DNA from: an uncultured Ilumatobacter sp.
GTDB taxonomy: Bacteria; Actinomycetota; Acidimicrobiia; Acidimicrobiales; Ilumatobacteraceae
Direction of reading: 5' to 3'
Assembly: GCA_937891565.1 (NCBI GenBank)
Contig: CALAHA010000389.1
Location: forward strand, 1-9,486
DNA length: 9,486 nt
The notes under the pieces were generated by a model. The model saw only the letters and a list, made by a program, of their open reading frames with translations. It did not search any database and was not told the origin of the DNA. The position numbers were made by a program, and so were the translations under genes. Positions 1 to 5,553 of the stretch are shown in pieces. Each line of letters starts with the position of its first letter. The stretch's first letter is position 1.

Positions 1-1060
1 TCTCCGACTTGCCCGAGCCGCTCATCAGCTGCAAGTAGTCGATGAGGATCAGCGCTAGGCCGCCGTGCTGCGCCTTGATCCGGCGCGCCTTCGCACGGAT
101 CTCCATGACGGTGACCTGCGGGTTGTCATCGAGGAACAACGGAACTTCGAGGCGGCCGACGGCGAGGCCGATCTTCGACCAATCGCTTTCGGTCAGCTTG
201 CCGGTGCGCAGCTTGCTCGAATCGACCTTCGCTTCCGACGACAGAATTCTCTGCGTCAACTCGCTGTGGCCCATTTCCAGCGAGAACACAAGCGTCGGCT
301 TGCCCGACGTCTTCGCAATGTGCGTGGCCAAGCCCAAGCCAAAGGCTGTCTTGCCCATTGCGGGGCGAGCACCGACGATGTTCAGGGTGCTCGGCTGCAG
401 ACCCGACAGCAGTTCGTCGAGATCGTCGTAACCAGTCGCTGCGCCCGTGATCGTGTCGCCGCGCTCGAAGTTCTCTTCGAGCTGATCCATGGCTTCGTTG
501 AGGAGCTCGTCGATTTGGCGGGTCGAGTCAACAACGCGATCCTCGGCGACCTCAAACATCTTCGACTCTGCCAAGTCGACGGCTTTAGTGACATCGTCAG
601 GCTCACTGAACGCCAAGTCAGTAATCTCGCCAGCGGTATGGATCAGCCGTCGAAGCAGCGCCGTGTCCATCACAATGCGGGCGTAATGCTCAGCACCGGA
701 CACCGACGGAGTGGCGTTCTGTAGCTCGTTGAGCCGCTCCATCCCACCGAGATCATCAAGCATGTTGTGGCGACGCAACTCGTCGGCCACGGTGACCACG
801 TCAACCGGGCCCGACGACGAATACAGCGACCGAATTGCGTCGAAAATGTGCTGGTGCGCAGGGCTGTAAAAGTCTCTGACGCTCAGGCCAGCTTCGCCGA
901 CGACGCCAATCGCGTCACGCGACAGCAACAGTGCACCGAGCACCGATTCCTCGGCCTGCAGGTTGTGAGGAGGAACACGACCCGAGCCACCTTGCGGACG
1001 AGAAGGCCCGCCGCCAGAGAACTGTCCACCCTGGTACTCGCGGTCGAGATCATTGCTCAT
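1..1060 (-). CDS. dnaB: Replicative DNA helicase DnaB (C-terminal part beyond window edge)
   Basis: Hexameric ATP-driven helicase that unwinds DNA at the replication fork. 353 codons are visible of a family usual of about 450. After a Gly/Ser/Arg-rich start (residues 1-29), the N-terminal DnaB domain begins at PHNLQAEESVLGALLLS (about 31-47) and runs to about 135. The RecA-like ATPase domain starts near 205 with Walker A GARPAMGKTAF at 230-240 (Lys237, Thr238) and Walker B LILIDYLQLM at 337-346. The open frame continues to position 1, so arginine finger and C-terminus are not seen. The ATG at 1060 is preceded by AAGGA (1071-1075) ten bases upstream. No intein interrupts Walker A, a common intein site in actinobacterial DnaB. 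A strong terminator separates it from rplI, so it is probably transcribed from its own promoter in the gap that carries DnaA-box-like sites. Confidence 0.97.
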   Translation of the reverse strand, partial: MSNDLDREYQGGQFSGGGPSRPQGGSGRVPPHNLQAEESVLGALLLSRDAIGVVGEAGLSVRDFYSPAHQHIFDAIRSLYSSSGPVDVVTVADELRRHNMLDDLGGMERLNELQNATPSVSGAEHYARIVMDTALLRRLIHTAGEITDLAFSEPDDVTKAVDLAESKMFEVAEDRVVDSTRQIDELLNEAMDQLEENFERGDTITGAATGYDDLDELLSGLQPSTLNIVGARPAMGKTAFGLGLATHIAKTSGKPTLVFSLEMGHSELTQRILSSEAKVDSSKLRTGKLTESDWSKIGLAVGRLEVPLFLDDNPQVTVMEIRAKARRIKAQHGGLALILIDYLQLMSGSGKSE

Positions 1061-1120
1061 GTCTTTACCATCCTTGCTGAACAACCCTGTGTGGAGCTAG
1101 TGGCAGAACCCTGGGAATTG

Positions 1121-1161
1121 CCTGTGGATAAATCCCACCAGCCTGTGGGTACCTGTGGGTA
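1121..1161 (-). promoter_or_regulatory. Cluster of DnaA-box-like sites upstream of dnaB
   Basis: Seen: three copies of CCTGTGGRTA on the plus strand at 1121-1130, 1142-1151 and 1152-1161; the last two are a perfect 10-bp tandem repeat. Read on the minus strand, 1131-1123 is TTATCCACA, an exact match to the classical DnaA box, and the other two (GTACCCACA, ATACCCACA) match 7 of 9 positions. The offsets are 21 and 10 bp, close to whole helical turns. A weaker partial site (AGCTCCACA) lies at 1090-1098. Inferred: DnaA binding that controls dnaB transcription, or an accessory initiator-binding cluster. I see no AT-rich unwinding element, so I do not call an origin. Confidence 0.5.
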
Positions 1162-1205
1162 TCGATTGGTCCCGCTGGATAGCTGTAGACGCGGATGGGC
1201 GGTGG

Positions 1206-1248
1206 AAAAACAAAAGGCGTGCCCCACTCGAAAGCAGGACACGCCTTT
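1206..1248 (-). terminator. Intrinsic terminator after rplI
   Basis: On the minus strand the sequence is AAAGGCGTG (1248-1240), an inner part, then CACGCCTTT (1221-1213) followed directly by TGTTTTT. The 9-bp perfect stem extends inward by six more pairs, three of them G-U wobbles (1239-1234 with 1222-1227), closing on a six-base loop. A strong stem plus a T-run is the standard Rho-independent form. It lies 75 bases past the rplI stop and ends the rpsF-ssb-rpsR-rplI transcript ahead of dnaB. A second smaller hairpin without a T-run (1299-1316, loop AAAA) lies closer to the rplI stop. Confidence 0.85.
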
Positions 1249-1322
1249 CACGTGTCGAAACCGTGACGGTCTCCGTATTGGAGCACGTCGCGATGTTCAC
1301 CCGGCAAAAGCCGAGTGGAAAC

Positions 1323-1769
1323 TCATTCGGCTGCGACGACCACGATGTTGATCGGGAACGACACATCGCTGTGCAGCGAGGCGGTTGCCGTGTGGGCGCC
1401 GACGGTCTTGATGTTGTCGACTTCGATCGACTTGCGGTCAATGACGATTTCGGTCTGAGCCTTCACCGCATCGGCGACGTCAGCAGCACTGATCGAACCG
1501 AAGAGCTTGCCTTCACCCGATGCCTTGGCCGTGATTGTGATCGTCTTCGGCACGAGCAAGCTGGCGATTGCGGTCGCTGCCTCACGTGCTGACTGATCCT
1601 TTTGGTCACGGGAGGCCCGCATCTTGGCGGCCTGATCCAGAGCTCCGGGCGACGCCTTGAGAGCGTGGCCCTTCGGGAAGAGGAAGTTGCGGGCGTAGCC
1701 GTCGGCGACATCAACGATGTCGCCGCGCAGGCCGAGACCTTCGACCTTGTTACGAAGAATGACGTTCAT
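1323..1769 (-). CDS. rplI: 50S ribosomal protein L9 (bL9)
   Basis: Large-subunit protein bL9, which binds 23S rRNA and extends from the base of the L1 stalk. 148 residues, the usual full length. The N-terminal rRNA-binding domain carries the family signature: MNVILRNKVEGLG at 1-13, then DGYARNFLFPKGHA at 23-36. A long connecting helix covers about residues 40-75, and the C-terminal domain starts around 76 (TITITAKASGEGKLFGSI). The start is fixed by GGAGG at 1780-1784, ten bases upstream and lying inside the end of rpsR. Only five bases separate the rpsR stop from this ATG, so the two genes are almost certainly co-transcribed and probably translationally coupled. Confidence 0.98.
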   Translation of the reverse strand: MNVILRNKVEGLGLRGDIVDVADGYARNFLFPKGHALKASPGALDQAAKMRASRDQKDQSAREAATAIASLLVPKTITITAKASGEGKLFGSISAADVADAVKAQTEIVIDRKSIEVDNIKTVGAHTATASLHSDVSFPINIVVVAAE

Positions 1770-1774
1770 GTTGC

Positions 1775-2212
1775 TCAGGCCTCCGTCTCGGTGCTTGCAA
1801 ACGCGTCATCCGTGTCGACGGACTCATCGGCCGCGTCGTCACCAGTGTCGGTGGTCTCTTCGGAGTTGTTCTCCTTGTTGTCACCGTCGTCGCGGCCACG
1901 GCCGCCACCACGATCGTCGCGATCACGACGGCCGCCAGTGCGAGTCGAAGCGACACGCGTCGCGTAGGGCAGAAGCGCCATTTCGCGGGCGACCTTGATC
2001 GCATTCGCGACTTCGCGCTGCTGCTGCAGGTCGTTGCCGGCGACGCGGCGGTTCTTGATTTTGGAGCGATCGCTCATGAAGCGACGCAGCAGATCGACAT
2101 CCTTGTAGTCGATGAACTCGACCTTGTCGATGATGAGGACGCTGGTCTTCTTTTTGAACTTGCGGGGGTTGGCGTCTCGCGCCGACCGGGCCTTATTCTT
2201 CTTACTGGCCAT
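1775..2212 (-). CDS. rpsR: 30S ribosomal protein S18 (bS18), cysteine-free form with acidic tail
   Basis: Small-subunit protein bS18, which pairs with bS6 on the platform of the 30S subunit. The conserved core spans about residues 20-86, including IDYKDVDLLRRFMSDRSKIKNRR (34-56, read in two parts) and AIKVAREMALLPY (71-83). The cysteines that bind zinc in many bS18 proteins are absent: the CxxC place reads SVLIID and there is no Cys in the GNDLQQQR segment, so this is the zinc-independent type. The protein has 145 residues, whereas bS18 is usually 75-90. The excess is a low-complexity tail from about 87: first Arg/Gly/Asp-rich (GGRRDRDDRGGGRGRDDG), then Asp/Glu/Thr/Ser-rich to the end. The ribosome binding site is weak (AGGT about eight bases upstream). 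It follows ssb after 109 bases. Confidence 0.96.
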   Translation of the reverse strand: MASKKNKARSARDANPRKFKKKTSVLIIDKVEFIDYKDVDLLRRFMSDRSKIKNRRVAGNDLQQQREVANAIKVAREMALLPYATRVASTRTGGRRDRDDRGGGRGRDDGDNKENNSEETTDTGDDAADESVDTDDAFASTETEA

Positions 2213-2278
2213 AATGGTTACCTAGATATTCCTGACTGGAAGATGATCTTCGATTGAAAGAGTGAGTGACATGGGGTT

Positions 2279-2305
2279 GGCGGGTCCAATGGTTCGGACC
2301 CAGCC
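2279..2305 (-). other. Stem-loop in the ssb-rpsR intercistronic gap
   Basis: Plus strand GGC GGGTCC (2279-2287), loop AATGGTTC (2288-2295), GGACCC (2296-2301), one bulged A (2302), GCC (2303-2305): nine base pairs with one bulge. In the mRNA sense (minus strand) the loop side reads GGGTCC GAACCATT GGACCC. No T-run follows in either direction, so it is not a normal intrinsic terminator. It could be an RNase processing or stability element, a weak attenuator, or a binding site for a ribosomal protein. The pairing is seen; the function is inferred. Confidence 0.5.
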
Positions 2306-2321
2306 GTGACTCAGGACGTAC

Positions 2322-2804
2322 TTAGAACGGCTCTTCTTCGCCGTACACCGGATCTGGGGAAGTCGCCGGGCGACCTGCGCCGCCGCCGTCTCCGCCACCG
2401 CTGTTACCGCCGCCACCACCGCTGAATCCGCCACCATCGGCGGAGTCACGGGAGATGCGCTCGACCTGTGCCTGCGCCCAGCGAAGGCTGGGGCCGAGGT
2501 CGTCTGCGATCACTTCGGTGATGTTGCGCTTCTCGCCTTCACGAGTGTCGTAGGAGCGCTGCTCCAAACGACCCGTGACCATGACGCGGTTGCCCTTATG
2601 GAGGCTGGCGGCGGCATTTTCGCCGAGTTCAGCCCAGGCGACCACGTTAAAGAACGAGACCTGCTCCTGCCATTCGCCATTCACCTGATAGCGGCGATTG
2701 ACGGCAAGACCGAAGCTGGCAACACCACGGCCCCCGGTGGTGTATCGAAGTTCGGGATCCTTGGTGAGGTTCCCGGTGAGTGTGACAGTGTTGTCCTGTG
2801 CCAT
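2322..2804 (-). CDS. ssb: Single-stranded DNA-binding protein
   Basis: Binds and protects single-stranded DNA in replication, repair and recombination, normally as a tetramer. 160 residues, typical length. The OB fold covers about 1-108, with family motifs VTLTGNLTKDPELRYT (7-22), FGLAVNRRY (31-39), FFNVVAWAELGENAAASLHKG (51-71, given here as the region only) and VMVTGRLEQRSYDTREG (74-90). A glycine-rich linker follows (124-144). The acidic tip ends YGEEEPF, matching the usual partner-binding C-terminal peptide ending in PF. The ATG at 2804 has AAGGGG at 2811-2816, six bases upstream. It lies 29 bases after rpsF in the same direction, the standard rpsF-ssb-rpsR arrangement. Confidence 0.98.
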   Translation of the reverse strand: MAQDNTVTLTGNLTKDPELRYTTGGRGVASFGLAVNRRYQVNGEWQEQVSFFNVVAWAELGENAAASLHKGNRVMVTGRLEQRSYDTREGEKRNITEVIADDLGPSLRWAQAQVERISRDSADGGGFSGGGGGNSGGGDGGGAGRPATSPDPVYGEEEPF

Positions 2805-2833
2805 TGATTTCCCCTTTGGCTATGAGCTGAGAA

Positions 2834-3172
2834 TCAGACAGCGGCGGCGGCGCTAGTGATGCCGCGACGCTCTGCTTCTTCGTCTGGTAAACGGATGAGC
2901 TTGTGGCGGACGATGTCGTCCGCGAGACGGAGCTGACGCTCCAAGTCGTCGAGTGCGCCAGGCGCAGCAACGAGCTGAGCAACCAGGTAGTAGCCAGAAG
3001 GCTTCTTGTTGATCGGGTAAGCGAACTGACGCTTGCCCCACCAGTCGATCTTGTCGTGCAGTGTTCCGCCGACCTTCTCGATCCCGTCGCTGATCGTCTT
3101 CATCCAGGCCTGAGCCTTGGGGTCATCGATGTCTCCATCAATGATGACCATCATTTCGTACGCACGATTCAT
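2834..3172 (-). CDS. rpsF: 30S ribosomal protein S6 (bS6)
   Basis: Small-subunit protein bS6, partner of bS18 on the 30S platform. 112 residues from the ATG at 3172. Family features in order: MNRAYEMMVIIDGDIDD at 1-17, the KVGGTLHDKIDWWGKRQFAYPI stretch around 38-59, the KKPSGYYLV strand around 61-69, and DIVRHKLIRLPDEEAE around 85-100, ending in an Ala-rich tail. An in-frame ATG at 3202 would add ten residues (MWDPKGAIHR). I reject it because the clear ribosome binding site (3184-3190) lies inside that extension, and bS6 proteins begin close to the RxYE motif. It heads the ribosomal operon and has a structured leader. Confidence 0.97.
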   Translation of the reverse strand: MNRAYEMMVIIDGDIDDPKAQAWMKTISDGIEKVGGTLHDKIDWWGKRQFAYPINKKPSGYYLVAQLVAAPGALDDLERQLRLADDIVRHKLIRLPDEEAERRGITSAAAAV

Positions 3173-3182
3173 GCGGTGTATA

Positions 3183-3234
3183 GCTCCCTTCGGATCCCAC
3201 ATTCACGGTGTCCAGGCGTGAAGAGATGGGGAGC
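3183..3234 (-). promoter_or_regulatory. Candidate autoregulatory leader of rpsF, folding over the ribosome binding site
   Basis: In the mRNA sense (minus strand), GCTCCC (3234-3229) is complementary to GGGAGC (3188-3183), which contains the rpsF Shine-Dalgarno sequence. Nested between them is a perfect hairpin: TTCACG (3222-3217), nine-base loop CCTGGACAC, CGTGAA (3207-3202). CCG (3193-3191) is left unpaired just before the 3' strand of the outer stem. Known: rpsF leaders in several bacteria carry an S6:S18-binding structure with an unpaired CCG near a stem. Inferred: the same feedback here, with ribosome access blocked when the complex binds. I found no convincing -35/-10 pair in 3235-3359; TAGCAT at about 3287-3282 is a possible -10. 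Confidence 0.4.
3184..3190 (-). promoter_or_regulatory. Ribosome binding site of rpsF
   Basis: AAGGGAG on the minus strand, eleven bases before the ATG at 3172. It decides between that ATG and the in-frame ATG at 3202. Confidence 0.75.
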
Positions 3235-3334
3235 CCCGAACCAGAGTGGTTGTGGGGGCAGGGTATGTAATGGACCCCGCAATGCTACCGGACGCGCGGG
3301 GATCGCGTTCCTGCCGTGCTGCCAGTTGCGTTGC

Positions 3335-3347
3335 ATGGTTCAACCAT
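3335..3347. other. 13-bp palindrome between the DUF192 gene and rpsF
   Basis: ATGGTT C AACCAT: two 6-bp arms around one base, 13 bases downstream of the DUF192 gene stop and about 165 bases upstream of the rpsF start. It could be a weak operator for the rpsF promoter or chance. No T-run follows, so it is not a terminator. Confidence 0.3.
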
Positions 3348-3359
3348 AGAGACGCGCTG

Positions 3360-3953
3360 TCACAAGGTGGAGTCGGCCGGGCACGCCTCTGCTTCTGTTG
3401 CTTTGATCACTCTGGCGCTCGATCCAGGCTCGACACCGACCACCGCCAGGTCTCCTTGAAAGACTTCGATGGCAAGGTCGAACTCTGCGCCAGCCGGGAA
3501 ACGGTCGCACTGGCTGCTGTCATTGCTCTCGCATGGGGCCATGTCGGCCATCGAAACCAGGGCGCCACCGGGGGCGAACCAGCCGATCGACAAGGGGGTG
3601 ACGGTCTGAAACATGTAAAACGATCCGCTGGTCGGTTGCTCGAACACGAAGGCCATACCCGCGGCGGTACCAAGATCGGTCACGCCCATCAGGCCACGAC
3701 TGCGCTCTTCAGCGGTGTCAGCAAGCCACATGCAGACCTCGCAGATCGTGCCGTCAGCCTTGATGATCTCAACCGTCGCAGTGGTGAACCCCTCAGGCTG
3801 AACGCCCACCGTTTCGTGAACAATTGATGGTGGAGCCGTGTCCCCCGTGCTGTCTTGTGCCACCGCCACGGTTTCTCGATCCACAACGGGGTTACTCGAT
3901 GCACACGCAGCCAGCGCTACAAACGTCGCAGCGCCGAGAGCGAGGCGATTCAC
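3360..3953 (-). CDS. DUF192 family lipoprotein
   Basis: Exported protein of the DUF192 family; its molecular function is not established. From the GTG at 3953 it has 197 residues: basic N-terminus, hydrophobic stretch, lipobox LAAC with lipid-accepting Cys17, then a Ser/Thr/Pro/Asp-rich linker to about 55. The DUF192 domain covers about 60-172, with the signatures EERSRGLMGVTDL (82-94), GMAFVFEQPTSGSFYMFQTV (99-118) and DMAPCESN (137-144), and IEVFQGDL near its end. Odd: a CxxC at 71-74 before the family core and a further Cys pair at 141 and 149, which could form disulfides outside the cell. The GTG start fits because its GTGA overlaps the upstream stop, implying coupling to the DUF5318-like gene. 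A longer open frame exists upstream but would push the signal peptide to residue 44. Confidence 0.88.
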   Translation of the reverse strand: MNRLALGAATFVALAACASSNPVVDRETVAVAQDSTGDTAPPSIVHETVGVQPEGFTTATVEIIKADGTICEVCMWLADTAEERSRGLMGVTDLGTAAGMAFVFEQPTSGSFYMFQTVTPLSIGWFAPGGALVSMADMAPCESNDSSQCDRFPAGAEFDLAIEVFQGDLAVVGVEPGSSARVIKATEAEACPADSTL

Positions 3954-4345
3954 CTGCCGCCAACCGGGAGGATCCGCAACAGATGATTCCACCGGCAGAG
4001 AATGCACGCCTCGACCACGTACGCATTGGCGTCGCTCGAGCGGGAGTTGATCCGGCGCATCTGTTCCGCGGTCGACACGCAATGTCCCTGAGCCTGCAGG
4101 CCGTGCCCGAAGACGTACGTGACCAGGCGCAACTCGGTCTCTTCGCAGATCGGACAGATCGTCTTGGTCGCGGTGCCAACGTTGCGGGCCGCCCGGATCA
4201 GCTCAGGGTGCGCGTCACAGACCGCTTCTTGTCGAAGCCGACCTCGCTTGACCTCAGCTATCAGCATCCGCCGCGCGAGGCGATGGTCGATAATGCCACG
4301 CGCACCACCATCTGTCCCTTTGATCGCGCCTACCGAGAAGCTCAC
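3950..4345 (-). CDS. DUF5318-like small zinc-ribbon protein
   Basis: Recognised from memory as the actinobacterial DUF5318 family; function unknown. With the GTG at 4345 it has 131 residues. Conserved parts: IIDHRLARR (18-26), VCDAHPELIRAARNVG (42-57), CPIC (Cys64, Cys67), LVTYVFG (74-80), VVEACILCRWNHLL (110-123, Cys114, Cys117). The two CxxC pairs suggest one zinc site. The start is uncertain: the GTG lacks a clear ribosome binding site, and the ATG at 4267 would remove the IIDHRLARR segment that the family shares. The stop TGA overlaps the GTG of the DUF192 lipoprotein gene by four bases, so the two are likely one transcription unit. The frame stays open far upstream, but that part lies antisense to the methyltransferase gene. 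Confidence 0.78.
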   Translation of the reverse strand: MSFSVGAIKGTDGGARGIIDHRLARRMLIAEVKRGRLRQEAVCDAHPELIRAARNVGTATKTICPICEETELRLVTYVFGHGLQAQGHCVSTAEQMRRINSRSSDANAYVVEACILCRWNHLLRILPVGGR

Positions 4346-4376
4346 CGAGGTCGAGGATAGGTCGCGATCCCCACAC

Positions 4377-4398
4377 GTGTCGCCCGCAGCGGGCACAC
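4377..4398. promoter_or_regulatory. Palindrome in the divergent control region
   Basis: GCCCGC A GCGGGC (4382-4394) is a perfect 13-bp palindrome. It is extended by GTGT (4377-4380) and ACAC (4395-4398), broken only by one unmatched C at 4381. ACACGTGT, itself a palindrome, overlaps the left side (4373-4380). The element lies in the 60-bp gap between the divergent starts at 4345 and 4406, eight bases before the methyltransferase GTG. Candidate operator serving one or both genes; the binding protein is not known. Confidence 0.45.
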
Positions 4399-4405
4399 TG
4401 GAGTC

Positions 4406-4969
4406 GTGGTCGCAAACATCAACTATGGAACCGGAATCCCCACCGATACCGAACTGCGCTTGAGTGGCGACGTCAGCGGTGGAAGACGGGCTGTCGAGCT
4501 GGGCGTGTCCGATGCGTACAACTCGATCGCATTCGCCGCGGCCGGAGCGAAGGCAATAGCCATCGATCCTGACGCACATCGCATCGCCGAGATGCGATCG
4601 CGCGCCGAGGCCGCCGAGGTCAGCGTGCAATGCCAGGTCGCCGATCTGGCCGACCTCGGTGAAATCACGTCCGCCACCATCGACGTCGTCTTGGCCTCCC
4701 ACACCATTGAAAAGGTCGACGACCTCGGCCGCCTCCTGCGCCAGGTCCACCGCATCCTCATCCCGAGCATGCCATTCCTCATCTCCCTCACCCATCCCTT
4801 TTCTGTCGTTTCCGATGTCGCCCCGTACGGCACCACCGCCCGATCGATCAGCGACTGGTTCACCTCGCTCAACCGAGCCAACTTCCGTGTCGACCAGGTC
4901 CGCGAACTTGGCGACGCTGGCCCAGTTCCAAGCACCCTCATCCTGCGCGCCCGCAAAGAAGGCAGCTGA
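4406..4969 (+). CDS. Class I SAM-dependent methyltransferase-like protein, eroded motif I
   Basis: 187 residues with the Rossmann-type methyltransferase layout. It opens NINYGTGIPTDTELRL (4-19), then the motif I strand RAVELGVSDAYNSIAFAAAG (28-47). The acidic end of strand 2 is AIAIDPDAHRIAEMR (50-64, Asp54), motif II-like ATIDVVLASHTIEKVDDL (90-107), then LRQVHRILIP (111-120), a typical motif III region. The C-terminus is RANFRVDQV...STLILRARK. Odd: motif I is normally ELGCGxG or close, but here reads ELGVSDA, so cofactor binding may be weak or lost; it is also shorter than similar proteins I recall. GTG 4406 is the only sensible start; GGAG (4400-4403) lies unusually close, two bases away. 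The substrate cannot be told. Confidence 0.75.
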   Translation: MVANINYGTGIPTDTELRLSGDVSGGRRAVELGVSDAYNSIAFAAAGAKAIAIDPDAHRIAEMRSRAEAAEVSVQCQVADLADLGEITSATIDVVLASHTIEKVDDLGRLLRQVHRILIPSMPFLISLTHPFSVVSDVAPYGTTARSISDWFTSLNRANFRVDQVRELGDAGPVPSTLILRARKEGS

Positions 4970-4978
4970 CCCCCTGAA

Positions 4979-4995
4979 ACCGAGCAGACCTCGGT
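4979..4995 (+). terminator. Weak hairpin after the methyltransferase gene
   Basis: ACCGAG (4979-4984), loop CAGAC, CTCGGT (4990-4995): a perfect 6-bp stem ten bases after the stop. There is no T-run, so termination here would be weak or Rho-dependent; it could also be incidental. Confidence 0.3.
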
Positions 4996-5012
4996 GTGAC
5001 ATTGGTGTGACA
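4993..5012 (+). repeat. Direct repeat GGTGTGACA, two copies
   Basis: GGTGTGACA at 4993-5001 and 5004-5012, starts 11 bp apart (about one helical turn), 46 bp before the ATG of the TrkA-C gene. The same 9-mer occurs in opposite orientation three times after the antiporter gene. It may be a binding site for a regulator of the transport genes, or part of a dispersed intergenic repeat family. Confidence 0.6.
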
Positions 5013-5057
5013 CGGCCCACCTCAACGAGTTGGCCAGATCAGTGCGAGACTCAAGTC

Positions 5058-5540
5058 ATGACTGAGGTACGCGAAACACAGCTGCCGGGCGTCGGGGTAC
5101 GCCACGAATTCGACACGGAGGCTGGTGACCACGTCGGTGTTGTCGTCCATCGCGACGGACGGCGCGAGATCGTTGTCTACGACAACGACGATCCGGACGC
5201 CTGCTCGACAATGGTCGACCTGTCCCCGAACGACACCCGCACGATGTCGGAACTGCTTGGTGGAAGCCAGGTCACTGAAGCGGTCAGCGCAGTTCAGCAC
5301 AACATCGACGGACTGGCCATCGAATGGATCCAGCTGACGCCCAAGTCCTCGGCTGTCGATGCAACGATAATGGACGGCCAATACCGAACCCGGACCGGCG
5401 CGTCGATCGTGGCAGTGATGCGCGGCGACCAATCGATGCCGGCACCCGAGCCGTCGTTCAGATTCGCCACCGGCGACACCGTCGTCGCTGTCGGCACCGT
5501 CGACGGCCTCGCCACGCTCCGCAATCTGCTGTCCGCCTGA
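5058..5540 (+). CDS. Cation:proton antiporter regulatory subunit (TrkA-C / KhtT-like)
   Basis: Cytoplasmic regulatory subunit that gates the antiporter encoded next door. 160 residues, typical of KhtT-type proteins. The N-terminal domain has the family opening VRETQLPGVGVRHEF (4-18) and HRDGRREIVVYDNDDPDA (31-48), then LSPNDTRTMSELLGG (55-69). The RCK C-terminal (TrkA-C) domain covers about 85-160 and includes TGASIVAVMRGDQSMPAPEP (113-132), then FATGDTVVAVGTVDGLATLRNLL (136-158, given as the region). Known: in Bacillus KhtT controls the K+/H+ antiporter KhtU and answers to pH and nucleotides. The ATG at 5058 fits the family N-terminus, although no clear ribosome binding site precedes it. The antiporter gene follows after 13 bases, so the two form an operon. 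Confidence 0.92.
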   Translation: MTEVRETQLPGVGVRHEFDTEAGDHVGVVVHRDGRREIVVYDNDDPDACSTMVDLSPNDTRTMSELLGGSQVTEAVSAVQHNIDGLAIEWIQLTPKSSAVDATIMDGQYRTRTGASIVAVMRGDQSMPAPEPSFRFATGDTVVAVGTVDGLATLRNLLSA

Positions 5541-5553
5541 CCCGCGCCGCAAC

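Noticed and set aside
339..371. Possible intein insertion at the DnaB Walker A site
   Set aside because: Actinobacterial dnaB often carries an intein there, but GARPAMGKTAF is uninterrupted and the sequence continues normally to Walker B.
65..724. Plus-strand open frame within dnaB
   Set aside because: It is antisense to well-conserved DnaB sequence including Walker A, and its translation looks like no family.
1081..1200. Replication origin in the rplI-dnaB gap
   Set aside because: Only one perfect DnaA box and two or three weaker ones are present, with no AT-rich unwinding stretch and no dnaA or dnaN nearby. A regulatory cluster is the more economical reading.
4346..5020. Extension of the DUF5318-like frame far upstream on the minus strand
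   Set aside because: It runs antisense through the methyltransferase gene, gives a Gly/Asp-rich sequence without motifs, and the family starts shortly before the IIDHRLARR segment.
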